A stretch of 64,000 nt of DNA from Leifsonia aquatica H1aii (GCF_000633535.1 NZ_AYMR01000008.1:62001-126000), one strand, 5' to 3'. Counted from the stretch's first letter, positions 1 through 8,384 are shown. Translations and numbers: made by a program. The notes: generated by a model from the letters alone, not told the origin.

Positions 1-114
1 GTCGACGAGGGCGTCCGAGCAGCCCTGCTCCAGCTCCTCGTCGTCCAGGAGGCGGAGCAGTTCGCGGATGGCGTCGATCAGTTCGGGCGGCGGGTGGTGT
101 GTCCGTGCGGTCAT
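1..114 (-). CDS. Hypothetical protein, N-terminal part only
   Basis: An open frame reads out of the left edge of the window on the minus strand. The visible 38 residues begin MTARTHH and are acidic and Leu-rich near the cut end (residues about 10-38), compatible with a helical protein. ATG at 114 is preferred over ATG at 120 because a GAAGGA Shine-Dalgarno sits about 7-9 nt upstream of it. Too little is present to name a family. Confidence 0.45.
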   Translation of the reverse strand, partial: MTARTHHPPPELIDAIRELLRLLDDEELEQGCSDALVD

Positions 115-217
115 CGGCATTCTTCCTTCAGGTTCGGTGGGCGCGACGAACACCGCCCCGGTGGGGCGATGGGCGTCGCTCGAGGTGGTGCGCGTGCGGT
201 GACGCCGCGGGGTGCGC

Positions 218-445
218 TCAGGCGGTGCCGGCCGAGGCGGGATAGGAGATCGCCTCGACCGGCACCCCCAGTCCGTGCGCGAGGCGGCGCAATACCGGCG
301 GCGATGGTTGGCGGGCACCGTTCTCCAACCGCGAGAGGAAGCTCGGGTCGATTCCGGCACGGGCGGCGAGGTCGCGAGCGGTGATCCCGAGCGCCTGCCG
401 CAGGATGCGGAGCGTGGTCCCGTTGAGACGTCTCGTCGTTTTCAT
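218..445 (-). CDS. Small XRE-family helix-turn-helix regulator
   Basis: This 75-residue protein is almost entirely one HTH_3/XRE DNA-binding domain. Residues about 10-64 contain the pattern LGITARDLAARAGIDPSFLSRLENG, with the typical Q/R-Sx-LSRLE recognition helix. It is transcribed away from the XRE-ImmA pair that starts at 567, so the 120-bp AT-richer gap between them probably holds promoters for both and could be its operator. Small stand-alone XRE proteins of this size are typical phage- or element-type repressors. The target is not deducible. Confidence 0.8.
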   Translation of the reverse strand: MKTTRRLNGTTLRILRQALGITARDLAARAGIDPSFLSRLENGARQPSPPVLRRLAHGLGVPVEAISYPASAGTA

Positions 446-566
446 ATCGCTAGTTTATGCAACTCTTGCGGAATTCAGCAACATTGTCATCGATATAGTT
501 TCTGATTCAGCGCGCATATGGCGGGAATTGCTTGCGTAAATTGCCGACAGTTGCCAGAATTGTTCC

Positions 567-1073
567 ATGGTCATCGCATGGAACGAGCTCCGCGACGCAC
601 GGGAACGCCTCCACCTGACACAGGAGGAGCTGGCGTCGCAGCTCGGCGTCTCGACGCGGACGGTGACGAACTGGGAGGCGAACGGTGTAGCGCGCAAAGC
701 CGAGTACAAGGTCGAGCGCTTCTTCGGCGACGCGCTCGTCCGGGACACCGCCGGCCCCTCCTCCGAGACAGTCGGCACGGCGGACGAGGACCCCGCTCCC
801 CGCGCGACGGATCTCAGCGGGGTCTCCGACCTGGCGCTCCTCGAGGAGCTGACGCGCCGGGCCGTGGAGCGCGCGCGCATCGGCGTCTCCGTGGGCGACG
901 GCGTCGGTGCCGGTCTCGGCGCCGGTCTCGGCGGCGTTGTCGGCGCATCCCGCAATACTGATGACCACATCTACGAGGAGTTCGAGGTCAGCTACGAACT
1001 CCCGACGAAGAAGGGTGTGGCCCTCGCCGCCAAGCGGGGAACGCGGAAGGCGGACCAGCCGCACGCGGAATGA
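567..1073 (+). CDS. XRE-family regulator with glycine-rich C-terminal segment
   Basis: The 168-residue protein has an N-terminal HTH (residues about 5-40, LHLTQEELASQLGVSTRTVTNW) followed by a linker, an acidic helical stretch (about 85-110) and a short Gly/Val-rich stretch (about 112-127) that may insert in or touch a membrane, then a polar tail. The ATG at 567 has no obvious Shine-Dalgarno, so the message may be leaderless or nearly so. The stop overlaps the ImmA gene by ATGA (1070-1073), so the two are translationally coupled. By analogy with ImmR-ImmA pairs, this would be the repressor that the downstream protease inactivates. Confidence 0.75.
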   Translation: MVIAWNELRDARERLHLTQEELASQLGVSTRTVTNWEANGVARKAEYKVERFFGDALVRDTAGPSSETVGTADEDPAPRATDLSGVSDLALLEELTRRAVERARIGVSVGDGVGAGLGAGLGGVVGASRNTDDHIYEEFEVSYELPTKKGVALAAKRGTRKADQPHAE

Positions 1074-1522
1074 CGATGACGGGGGACGACATGCGGTTTC
1101 TGGTGGGGATGGCGGCGAGCCTGGGGGTGCGGCTGCACGGCGCGTACCTTCCGGAGGGCGACCTCGGTTACTACTCCCCCGATGAGGACCGCATCTACTT
1201 CGACCTCGCCCTCACCCCGTTCGAGCGGCGCTGCACGATCGCCCACGAGCTCGGGCACGCCTACTACGGCCACCGCACCGACAGCGATCAGAACGAGCGA
1301 CTGGCGGACACGTACGCGGCCGAGCTGCTGATCGACCCGGTCGCCTACGCCGCCGCCGAGCACATCAGCACCGATGTCGAGTTCCTGGCCGACGAGCTGT
1401 GCGTCATCCCTGAGCTGATCGAGCACTACCGCGCCCACTGCCTCCAGCGCCTCGGCGGACGCACCTACAGCACTCACCCGCACGGCCGGTTCAGCAACGC
1501 GCTGGCCCGCCGCATCTCCTGA
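1070..1522 (+). CDS. ImmA/IrrE-type metallopeptidase
   Basis: The 150-residue protein contains the zinc-protease signature HELGHAYYGH at residues about 64-73 (HExxH), embedded in the ImmA/IrrE (DUF955) fold, with a second acidic region (residues about 80-90, ADTYAAELL) that usually supplies the third zinc ligand. Members of this family cleave or antagonise a cognate XRE repressor, as ImmA does for ICEBs1 ImmR and IrrE for DdrO. The 4-bp overlap with the upstream XRE gene makes that protein the likely substrate. The pair could be a leftover of a mobile element or a stand-alone stress switch; no integrase lies next to it. Confidence 0.85.
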   Translation: MTMTGDDMRFLVGMAASLGVRLHGAYLPEGDLGYYSPDEDRIYFDLALTPFERRCTIAHELGHAYYGHRTDSDQNERLADTYAAELLIDPVAYAAAEHISTDVEFLADELCVIPELIEHYRAHCLQRLGGRTYSTHPHGRFSNALARRIS

Positions 1523-1637
1523 GCGCGCCTCGACCGGCCACCGACCGAGCTCGCGAGTGCGCCTTCCCGGTACACGTGCGCGCTGTCGCCGGGGCGCAGT
1601 CGCCCCGTGAGCCAGCATTCGCGATCATTCTGTTAAT

Positions 1638-1657
1638 TAGGTAGGTTGGTCTACCTA
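1638..1657. promoter_or_regulatory. Palindromic operator upstream of the TetR gene
   Basis: A perfect 7-bp inverted repeat TAGGTAG / CTACCTA, separated by 6 bp, lies immediately before the Shine-Dalgarno AGGAAGG (1657-1663) of the TetR gene. Position and symmetry are those of an autoregulatory TetR operator; binding is inferred. Confidence 0.65.
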
Positions 1658-1668
1658 GGAAGGTGGGC

Positions 1669-2271
1669 ATGATGAGCACGGAGGCGACGAGGGCCGAACC
1701 GGTGCGGAGGAACGGGCGAGCACGAGCGCGCCTCCTCGAGGCGGCGGCGCGCCTCTTCTACGCCGACGGGATCGCCGCGACTGGGATCGACAGCATCACC
1801 GCCGAGGCCGGCGTCGCGAAGATGAGCCTCTACAACAACTTCACCTCCAAGGCGGACCTCGTGGCCGCCTACCTCGACGCACGGCATGAGGAGTGGCTCC
1901 AGCTCTATACGCGCCGCGCCGCCTCCGCCTCAACGCCCGCCGAGGCCATTGATGCCGTGTTCGACGCCTACATCGACCACGCGTCACTCGCGTATCTGCA
2001 CGGCTTCCGCGGGTGCGGACTGCTGAACGCGGCGGCCGAGCTCCCGGCGTCCGATCCCGGGCGCGCCGTCGTGCGGAGGCACAAGGAGGACGTCGAGGAG
2101 ATCCTCCGAACGCAGCTGCGCCTCCTGGTTCCGGAGGCGCGCGCCGAAGCCACGGCGCAACACCTGTCGTTCCTGCTGGAGGGGTCGATGGCGCGCGCCG
2201 GACTGGATGGAGACCAACGGAAGCTGCTGGCGGCCCAGGGGATCGCGCGCGCACTGGTCGCCGCGCTGTGA
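1669..2271 (+). CDS. TetR-family regulator
   Basis: About 200 residues. The N-terminal HTH (residues about 15-60, with GIDSITAEAGVAKMSLYNNF) is a classic TetR_N domain; the remainder is the variable ligand-binding helical domain. GTG 1663, ATG 1669 and ATG 1672 are all in frame. AGGAAGG at 1657-1663 favours 1669 or 1672. The stop overlaps the start of the EamA transporter (GTGA, 2268-2271), so regulator and exporter form one operon, and the palindrome at 1638-1657 is the likely operator. The expected role is control of the linked exporter by its substrate. Confidence 0.85.
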   Translation: MMSTEATRAEPVRRNGRARARLLEAAARLFYADGIAATGIDSITAEAGVAKMSLYNNFTSKADLVAAYLDARHEEWLQLYTRRAASASTPAEAIDAVFDAYIDHASLAYLHGFRGCGLLNAAAELPASDPGRAVVRRHKEDVEEILRTQLRLLVPEARAEATAQHLSFLLEGSMARAGLDGDQRKLLAAQGIARALVAAL

Positions 2272-3227
2272 GCCGTCGGCCCGCGCGAGTCGGCGCCCTA
2301 GCCGTGATCCTCGCCTCCGTCCTGTGGGGCACCACCGGAACGGCGGCCACCTTCGCCCCCGGCGTCGGACCGCTGGCGGTCGGCGCCGCCGCGATGGGGA
2401 TCGGCGGCATCCTGCAAGCCCTCGTCGCCGCCCGCGCCATCCACGCTGCGCGCCGCCGGCTCGCCGCCGACGGCCGCATCCTCGCGCTGGGTGTCGGCGC
2501 GGTCGTGGTGTATCCGCTCGCGTTCTATTCGTCGATGCATCTCGCGGGGGTCGCCGTCGGGACCGTCGTCTCTATCGGGTCCGCTCCCCTCGCCGCGGCG
2601 GTCATCGAGCGGGTGGCGGACTCCCACCCGCTCACGGTCCGCTGGGGAATCGCTGCCGCCGCCGGTGTCGGCGGGGCCGCCCTCCTCGCGGCGGCCGAGG
2701 CCGGGAGCGGGACCTCCCGCGACCTCCCGGGGATGGTCCTGGGCATCGCACTCGGACTCGTCGCGGGCGTGACCTACGCGCTCTACTCCTGGGTCGCCCA
2801 TCGGCTGATGGAGCAGGGCGTGCCGTCGGGCGCCGCGATGGGGAGCATGTTCGGAGTCGCCGGGATCATCCTCCTTCCCGTCCTCGTCGCGACAGGAGGG
2901 CCGCTCGTCGCGTCGTGGACGAACCTCGGCGTCGCCGCCTACCTGGCCCTCGTGCCGATGTTCGCCGGGTACGTGCTGTTCGGCGTGGGATTGGCGCGGG
3001 TGCGCGCGAGCACGGCCACTCTCCTCTCCCTCGTCGAACCGGTCGTCGCGGCAGTGCTCGCGGTCCTCGTCGTCGGCGAGGACCTGGGAGCACTCGGATG
3101 GGTCGGGATCGGGCTGGTGCTCGGCAGCCTCGTCGTCCTCTCGGTCCCCCCGGGGACGACCCGCCCGTCCCGAGCCGAGGGCGTCTCGGTCCACGTGCTC
3201 ACCGACGACCGTTCCGCAACCCCCTGA
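2268..3227 (+). CDS. EamA/DMT-family membrane transporter
   Basis: Read from the GTG that overlaps the TetR stop, the protein is about 319 residues with ten hydrophobic segments in two repeated EamA halves (residues about 8-140 and 155-290), the usual size of the drug/metabolite transporter family. The first segment carries VLWGTTGT, a typical EamA start motif. A longer in-frame extension exists upstream (from 2013), but it lies wholly inside the TetR gene and is rejected. Members export amino acids, metabolites or drugs; the substrate here is unknown and is presumably sensed by the coupled TetR. Confidence 0.85.
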   Translation: MSRRPARVGALAVILASVLWGTTGTAATFAPGVGPLAVGAAAMGIGGILQALVAARAIHAARRRLAADGRILALGVGAVVVYPLAFYSSMHLAGVAVGTVVSIGSAPLAAAVIERVADSHPLTVRWGIAAAAGVGGAALLAAAEAGSGTSRDLPGMVLGIALGLVAGVTYALYSWVAHRLMEQGVPSGAAMGSMFGVAGIILLPVLVATGGPLVASWTNLGVAAYLALVPMFAGYVLFGVGLARVRASTATLLSLVEPVVAAVLAVLVVGEDLGALGWVGIGLVLGSLVVLSVPPGTTRPSRAEGVSVHVLTDDRSATP

Positions 3228-3281
3228 CGCCGGCTCCTCCTCGGCGTACGGTCGCAGCGCAACCGACAGGAGGGCCACCAC

Positions 3282-3404
3282 ATGGACCACGAACACGACG
3301 CACGACCCGACCCGGACGACCTGCCCGACGGATCGGGCAGCGAGGGCGAGCCGCGCGAAGAGGGCGAGGACACGGCGTCGGGCGGTGGAGCCGATGACCG
3401 ATGA
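3282..3404 (+). CDS. Small acidic hypothetical protein
   Basis: A 40-residue ORF with a perfect AGGAGG Shine-Dalgarno (3268-3273) about 8 nt before its ATG. It is rich in Asp, Glu, Gly and Pro and is probably disordered. It overlaps the next small ORF by 11 bp. The strong ribosome-binding site and the coupled arrangement argue that it is translated. No family is recognised. Confidence 0.55.
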   Translation: MDHEHDARPDPDDLPDGSGSEGEPREEGEDTASGGGADDR

Positions 3405-3498
3405 GCCGCGGCCCGACAACCTGCCGCGCCCGAGCGAGGTGGATCCGGACGTCGGCACAGACACCGACGACAAGCCCGTCGAGAACCCGGGCGGTTGA
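3394..3498 (+). CDS. Second small acidic hypothetical protein
   Basis: A 34-residue, Asp/Pro-rich ORF (begins MTDEPRPDN) starting inside the end of the preceding small gene and ending 3 nt before the next. Its composition resembles the upstream ORF (repeated RPDxDLP/RPDNLP-like phrases), which suggests a duplication. Translation is inferred from coupling; there is no independent Shine-Dalgarno. Confidence 0.4.
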   Translation: MTDEPRPDNLPRPSEVDPDVGTDTDDKPVENPGG

Positions 3499-3501
3499 GG
3501 G

Positions 3502-3846
3502 GTGCTGAGCCGCCTCGCCGCGGAGTTCGCAGCCGAGATCCGGAACCACGACTGGTCGGACGCCCCCTACCGCACCGACCAGGCCGGCCATCGCCGGCTG
3601 GACGATGACGAGGAGAAACGGTCCGACCAGGTGCTGTCCGACGAGGAGACGGCGCGCGTCAAGACGAACGTCGCGTGGGTCGTCGGGCAGGTGCTCCTGC
3701 ACGCCGACCCGAACTTCGACGTGCGGGAGTTCGCGCACGCGTGCGACCTCCCGCGCTCACTCCGCTACGGCGCCAGCGGCCAGCCGAGCGACGCGGTGCT
3801 GGAGGGGATCCGGCGCGACGAAGACGGCGAGGTGAGCGCTCCCTGA
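3502..3846 (+). CDS. Hypothetical protein
   Basis: A 114-residue polar, acidic protein with a GTG start 3 nt after the preceding small ORF. It forms the third member of a mini-operon (3282-3846). There is one moderately hydrophobic helix (residues about 55-70, VAWVVGQVLLHADPNFDV). No catalytic motif or family was recognised. Codon usage is normal for the neighbourhood, which supports it being real. Confidence 0.6.
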   Translation: MLSRLAAEFAAEIRNHDWSDAPYRTDQAGHRRLDDDEEKRSDQVLSDEETARVKTNVAWVVGQVLLHADPNFDVREFAHACDLPRSLRYGASGQPSDAVLEGIRRDEDGEVSAP

Positions 3847-3906
3847 ACTGTCGTGCGCCGCAGAAGCCCCGTCAGTGAGGGCGACCGCGAGAACAACCCG
3901 GGACGC

Positions 3907-5094
3907 TCACTCCGTCCCGACCGCGAGGACCGCTTGCATGAACTGGCCGCCCACGCCCGGGTACCAATAGGAGCACGCGCCAGGCCCGGCGTCACAGGTC
4001 GTCGGGTAGAGCCAGCCGCGAGGTTCGAAGCGGTCCCGAAGCGACTGCAGGTACGCGCGCGCAGCGGTCTCCTCACCCATCGCAGCGGCGACGGCGCCGA
4101 GGTTCGGCAGTGCCACATCGGCGTCGGTCGCCCAGGCGGGGAACGCCGCCGTGAGCGCATCCCACGACGCGGTGGCCTCCGCCGATGTCGGTGAGACGAC
4201 GCCGAAGAGCGTCGGGACGTATTGGGCACGGCCCCCGCCGGCGTACCAGGAGGTCAGCGAGCTCGTGTTCCCGCGAGCGAGCTTCCACGTTCCGCTCGAC
4301 GCATCCCACAGGTGGGTTTTGATCGCCGTGCGCGTAGTGCCGGCCCACGTTCCGTAGTACTGCGACGACGCGCTCCGGCCCACCATCGCATCGAGCACCG
4401 ACAGCTTCGCGAGCCCCTGCGCGACCTCGGCGTTGTCGAGGAGGTACTCGGCCGAGAAGGTGGCCTTCGCCGTCGTGAGCCGGGAGGTCTCCGAGCGCAC
4501 GCCGCGCGGCGGCGCGTAGACCAGCACGTTCGCCAGCTGTTCATAGTCGACGATGTGGGCGTCGACGAATGCTCGGAGTTGCGGATCACCGGTGGCGTAC
4601 GCGTCGTGCGCAAGTGTCAGCGCCGTTGCCAGGTAGCTGTCGATCGAGTCGTACGTCCCCTTCGAGGTCTCCGCACCCGTCGCCCGGTTGTAGGTGTAGT
4701 CGTACACGGTGCCCTTGACCCCGGTCGGATCATCCGTGTTGCGGTGATCGAGGAACCACTGCATCCACCGCAGCGCGGCCCCGCGCGAGTCCACCGTGTC
4801 CGCCGCGACCAGCCCGATCGCAGCCTGGTTGGCGAAGTAGGGATTGATCGAGCTGTCCGTGGTCAGGATCGCGCCGGATGCGACCTGGCGGCTGAGGATG
4901 TACGCGATTTGTTCGTCGACGAGACCCTGCCCCCACTCTGCGGAGGTGGAGGCGCTGCCGGCGGACGTCGCCCCGGCGCCCTCCGCCGCGACGGCGGGAG
5001 CGGCCGACGAGACGGCGACCGTCAGTGCGACGGCGATCGAGAACAGGACGGTGGGTCGACGACGCGGCGGACGCGTATGCAGAGTGCGAGTCAC
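3907..5094 (-). CDS. Secreted helical-toroid (six-hairpin-like) protein, possible glycosidase relative
   Basis: Read from GTG 5094, the product is about 395 residues. It has an Arg-rich N-terminus, a hydrophobic core (residues about 16-36) and an A-x-A cleavage site near residue 37, hence exported. The mature part consists of repeated helix pairs with aromatic clusters (YDSIDSYLA, TSWYAGGGRAQY, YWYPGVGGQFM near the C-terminus), resembling the (alpha/alpha)6 folds of carbohydrate-active enzymes. I cannot assign a GH family or catalytic residues. An open frame continues far upstream through the APC gene, but the signal peptide fixes the true start. It is monocistronic. Confidence 0.6.
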   Translation of the reverse strand: MTRTLHTRPPRRRPTVLFSIAVALTVAVSSAAPAVAAEGAGATSAGSASTSAEWGQGLVDEQIAYILSRQVASGAILTTDSSINPYFANQAAIGLVAADTVDSRGAALRWMQWFLDHRNTDDPTGVKGTVYDYTYNRATGAETSKGTYDSIDSYLATALTLAHDAYATGDPQLRAFVDAHIVDYEQLANVLVYAPPRGVRSETSRLTTAKATFSAEYLLDNAEVAQGLAKLSVLDAMVGRSASSQYYGTWAGTTRTAIKTHLWDASSGTWKLARGNTSSLTSWYAGGGRAQYVPTLFGVVSPTSAEATASWDALTAAFPAWATDADVALPNLGAVAAAMGEETAARAYLQSLRDRFEPRGWLYPTTCDAGPGACSYWYPGVGGQFMQAVLAVGTE

Positions 5095-5195
5095 GGGTGA
5101 CGATGCTAACGTTTCGCATTTACACGCATTATGCGACACGCTGGTATTTGATAGACGAGCGCCTATGCGTGCTCGCCCCGCCCGCGGACCGCCCC

Positions 5196-6584
5196 CTACA
5201 GGTCCGTCGGCCCGTGCAGAGGAGGCGGGCTCACCCGGAAGAAGCGCGTGCGCCACAGCAGGTACGCCAGCCCGATCGCGACCCAGACGCCGCCGACGAT
5301 CATGGCGCTCGGCTCCAGGCTGAAGAAGAGCGCCACGTTGACCGCGACCCCCAGCCCCGGGAGCACCAGGTAGCCGAGCGCGACCCGCCAGCCGCGCTCC
5401 TTCACGAACCGGATGTAGGTGAAGATCACCGCCAGGTTCACGAAGATGAAGGCCACGAACGCACCGAAGTTGATGAGGGAGGCGGCCCGGCCGAGGTCGA
5501 GGAAGACGGCCGAGCAGGCGAGCGCGGCGATCAGCAGCACGTTCGCCGCCGGCACCCCGGCCCGGTTGAGGGAGCCGAAGAAGCGCTTCGGGAGGGCGCC
5601 GTCGCGACCCATCGCGTAGAGCAGGCGCGCGGCGCTCATCTGCTGGGTGATGCCGCAGCCGAGCACGGCGACCATATAGCCGCCGATGAACACGGCCTGG
5701 AACGCCGCTCCCCCGATGTACTTCGCGATCTCGGGCGAGGCTCCCACGATGTTGCCGACGGTCGCCACGTCCGGGAAGAGCACCTGCATCACGTAGGTGA
5801 CGCTGACGAAGAACAGCCCGGCGACGGCGACGATGATCAGGATGGCGCGCGGGATGTCGCGGCGCGGCTTCTCCGCCTCCTCCGCCAGCGTGCTGACGGC
5901 GTCGAACCCGAGGAACGACAGGGCGAGGATGGCCGCACCGGCGCCGATGGCGGGCACGTCGAGTCCGGGCGAGAAGAACGGTGTCATCGAGAACGAAGCA
6001 CCGTTGGCGCCGTCGACGATGTTCTTGATCGTGAGACCCACGAACGCGACCGCGACGACGACCTGAATGACGACGAGGATCACGTTCACCTTGGCCGCGA
6101 TCTGCACGCCGATCAGGTTCAGGACGGTGCAGATGACGATGGTCGACAGGATCCACACCCACGACGGCACCGCCGGGAATGCCGCCGACATGTAGATCGC
6201 CGAGAGCAGTGCGTTGATCATCGGCAGCAGCAGGTAGTCGAGCGTCGCCGCCCAGCCCACGAGGAACCCGAGGTGCGGGTTGATCGCCTCCCGCGTGTAC
6301 GTGTAGGCCGAGCCCGCCAGCGGGAAGACCTTGACCATGCGGGAGTAGCTGAGCGCGGTGATGAGCACGGCGACGAGCACCACGAGATAGGCGAGCGGCA
6401 CATGGCCGTGCGTGACGTCGGCGACGATGCCGAACGTGTCGAAGACGGCGAGCGGCGCCATGTAGGCGAGCCCGAGGAAGACGATGTGCCGGAGCTTCAG
6501 GGTGCGGCGGAGGCCGGGAGCGCCGGGGGTGTGCGGCGCCTCCGCGGTCCGGGACGGCGCGATGGCCGGGTCGAGCTGGGACAT
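5196..6584 (-). CDS. APC-superfamily amino acid/polyamine permease
   Basis: The 462-residue protein has about 12 membrane segments. The conserved APC start (residues about 29-55, LKLRHIVFLGLAYMAPLAVFDTFG) and the GSAYTYTREAINPHLGFLVGW motif in the second and third segments are as in putrescine/amino acid importers of the PuuP/YfnA type. It is transcribed in the same direction as the amidohydrolase upstream (6696-8384), 111 bp away, so the two probably serve one substrate: uptake, then hydrolysis, or release products. The leader holds a GGGA repeat (6606-6620) and an 18-bp tandem repeat. The exact substrate is unknown. Confidence 0.85.
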   Translation of the reverse strand: MSQLDPAIAPSRTAEAPHTPGAPGLRRTLKLRHIVFLGLAYMAPLAVFDTFGIVADVTHGHVPLAYLVVLVAVLITALSYSRMVKVFPLAGSAYTYTREAINPHLGFLVGWAATLDYLLLPMINALLSAIYMSAAFPAVPSWVWILSTIVICTVLNLIGVQIAAKVNVILVVIQVVVAVAFVGLTIKNIVDGANGASFSMTPFFSPGLDVPAIGAGAAILALSFLGFDAVSTLAEEAEKPRRDIPRAILIIVAVAGLFFVSVTYVMQVLFPDVATVGNIVGASPEIAKYIGGAAFQAVFIGGYMVAVLGCGITQQMSAARLLYAMGRDGALPKRFFGSLNRAGVPAANVLLIAALACSAVFLDLGRAASLINFGAFVAFIFVNLAVIFTYIRFVKERGWRVALGYLVLPGLGVAVNVALFFSLEPSAMIVGGVWVAIGLAYLLWRTRFFRVSPPPLHGPTDL

Positions 6585-6605
6585 GGGGGTTTCCTTCGCG
6601 ACGGC

Positions 6606-6655
6606 GGGAGGGAGGGAGGGTGTGGGGGTGCAGGTGAGTGTGGGGGTGCAGGTGG
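6606..6655. repeat. G-quadruplex motif plus 18-bp tandem duplication in the permease leader
   Basis: The plus strand reads (GGGA)3GGG at 6606-6620, a minimal G-quadruplex pattern with one-base loops. It runs straight into two near-identical 18-bp units (6620-6637 and 6638-6655, GTGTGGGGGTGCAGGT plus two bases). The stretch lies 22-71 bp before the permease ATG, so the mRNA leader would be C-rich and the template strand G-rich. An effect on transcription is inference. Confidence 0.6.
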
Positions 6656-6695
6656 GGCGGTGGCGAGCGCGCGCGGGAGGCGGCCGGCGGCGCGG

Positions 6696-8384
6696 TCAGT
6701 GCGCCGGCACGGAGTCCGCGTGCGCCGAGCAGTGCGCGAGCCCGCCGTAGGTGGTGGGGGTGGCGGAGGCGGTGGACGCGTCGTGCACGACCTCCCCGCC
6801 GACGATGGTCAGTTCGGCCCGCTGGTCGAGCAGGCCGGCCGGGTCGGCCTCGTGGCCGTAGAGGTCGTCCGACCAGGCGACGAGGTCGGCCTTCGCGCCG
6901 ACGCGGAGGACGCCGAGGTCGTCCTCGGCGTGCCAGGCCCAGGCTCCCTCGCGGGTGTAGCCGCGCAGGGCGTCGTCGAGCGTCGTGCGCTCGGCGGGGG
7001 TCCAGGCAGCGCGGCCGTCGAGGCCGGCGCGGGTGAGGGCGGAGTAGAAGCCGACGAGCGGATCCATCTCCCCCACCTGCCAGTCGCTCGACAGCGCGAC
7101 GTGCGCGCCGGAGGCCATGAGCGAGCGGATGCGCCAGGCGCGGTCCCAGCGCTGCTCGCCGACGTTCTCCATCCAGGTGCCGGCGACGAGGTCGGGCGAG
7201 CAGTGCCGCGGCTGCATCGCCGCGGTGATGCCGAGGGCGGCGAAGCGCGGCAGGTCGTCGGGGTGCAGGCACTCGACGTGCACGATGCCGTGACGCCGGT
7301 CGACGGTGCCGTTGGTGCGGGCGGCGTGCTCGATCGCATCCAGCGCCAGCCGGATGCCGCCGTCGCCGGTCGCGTGGGTGTGCGTCTGGAAGCCGAGCCG
7401 GTCCAGCTCGGTGACGATGCGGGTGAGCTCCCCGACCGGCGCGCTCGGGTGGCCGCGGTGGCCCGGCTGGTCGGCGTAGTCGTCGAGCATCCACGCGGTG
7501 TGCGGTTCGATCACGTCGTCGGCATACAGCTTGACCGGCCCGAACCGGAGGCGGTCGTCCTGCGGCGCCGCGTCGACGGCGTCGCGCAGGTCGCTGCGGA
7601 AGGCGGCGTCGGCGTCGATCGGGTGGAACAGCGCGGTGATGACGCGGGAGCTGAGCCGCCCCTCCGCCCGCGCCCGGCACATCAGGTCGATCTCGGCGAG
7701 CGGCACCTGCGGCTCCACCACGGTGGTGATGCCGCTAGCGGTCGCGAGCTCGAGGCTGCCGACAAGCTTGCGGTAGCGGCGCTCGGGCGAGTACATCGGG
7801 ATGTCGCGCTGCAGCCCGGCGAGGCCCGCGCTGGTCATGGCGCTGGTGTAGAAGTCGGTGACCCAGCCGGTGGCGGTGCCGTCGGGGCGGCGTTCGGGCC
7901 TCCCCCACGGGATGTCGCCGCCGTCGGCGATCCCGAGCACCCGCATCGCTTTCTCGTCGAGCCAAACCGAGTGCTGGTCGTAGGTGGTGACGAAGATCGG
8001 GCGGTCGGTGAGGCCGGCGAGGTCGTCGGCGTTCGGGCGGCGGCCGCTGACGATGGAGTACACGGCGTTCTCTGCGCAGATCCAGTCGAGGTCGGGGCGG
8101 CGCTCGGCGAGCTCCCGGATGCGGCGGCGCACCTCCTCGAGGGTCTCCGCACCCTCCAGGCTGACCGCGTCCTGGTCGAAGCCGAGCAGCAGGTGGTTGT
8201 GACTGTCGATGATGCCGGGCGTGAGGGAGGCGCCGCCGAGGTCGCGGGTCTCGCGGGCGGCGGGGGCGTCCGCGACGGTGCCGACGTAGCTGATCCGTCC
8301 GCCGGTGATCCCGACGGCCTGCGCCCAGGGCTGGGCGTCGTCGAACGTGCGGACGGACGCGTTGGTGAGGAGCAGGTCGGTCAC
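6696..8384 (-). CDS. YtcJ-type amidohydrolase (Amidohydro_3)
   Basis: The 562-residue product starts at GTG 8384 behind AGAGGG. It shows the metal-dependent amidohydrolase pattern: DSHNH (residues about 61-65, the HxH pair), a Lys in GPVKLYADD, THATGDGG and HVECL as further metal-ligand strands, and SSDWQVG carrying the late Asp. Related YtcJ/NfdA enzymes hydrolyse N-substituted amides or formamides; no signal peptide is present, so it acts in the cytoplasm. It is divergent from a TetR gene across a 26-bp palindrome and likely co-transcribed with the APC permease. A second family member occurs at 48057-49679. Confidence 0.85.
   Translation of the reverse strand: MTDLLLTNASVRTFDDAQPWAQAVGITGGRISYVGTVADAPAARETRDLGGASLTPGIIDSHNHLLLGFDQDAVSLEGAETLEEVRRRIRELAERRPDLDWICAENAVYSIVSGRRPNADDLAGLTDRPIFVTTYDQHSVWLDEKAMRVLGIADGGDIPWGRPERRPDGTATGWVTDFYTSAMTSAGLAGLQRDIPMYSPERRYRKLVGSLELATASGITTVVEPQVPLAEIDLMCRARAEGRLSSRVITALFHPIDADAAFRSDLRDAVDAAPQDDRLRFGPVKLYADDVIEPHTAWMLDDYADQPGHRGHPSAPVGELTRIVTELDRLGFQTHTHATGDGGIRLALDAIEHAARTNGTVDRRHGIVHVECLHPDDLPRFAALGITAAMQPRHCSPDLVAGTWMENVGEQRWDRAWRIRSLMASGAHVALSSDWQVGEMDPLVGFYSALTRAGLDGRAAWTPAERTTLDDALRGYTREGAWAWHAEDDLGVLRVGAKADLVAWSDDLYGHEADPAGLLDQRAELTIVGGEVVHDASTASATPTTYGGLAHCSAHADSVPAH

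Noticed and set aside
5094-7680. Continuation of the 3907-5094 frame far upstream into the permease and amidohydrolase
   Set aside because: The signal peptide beginning at GTG 5094 fixes the start, and the upstream residues are a shadow of other genes.
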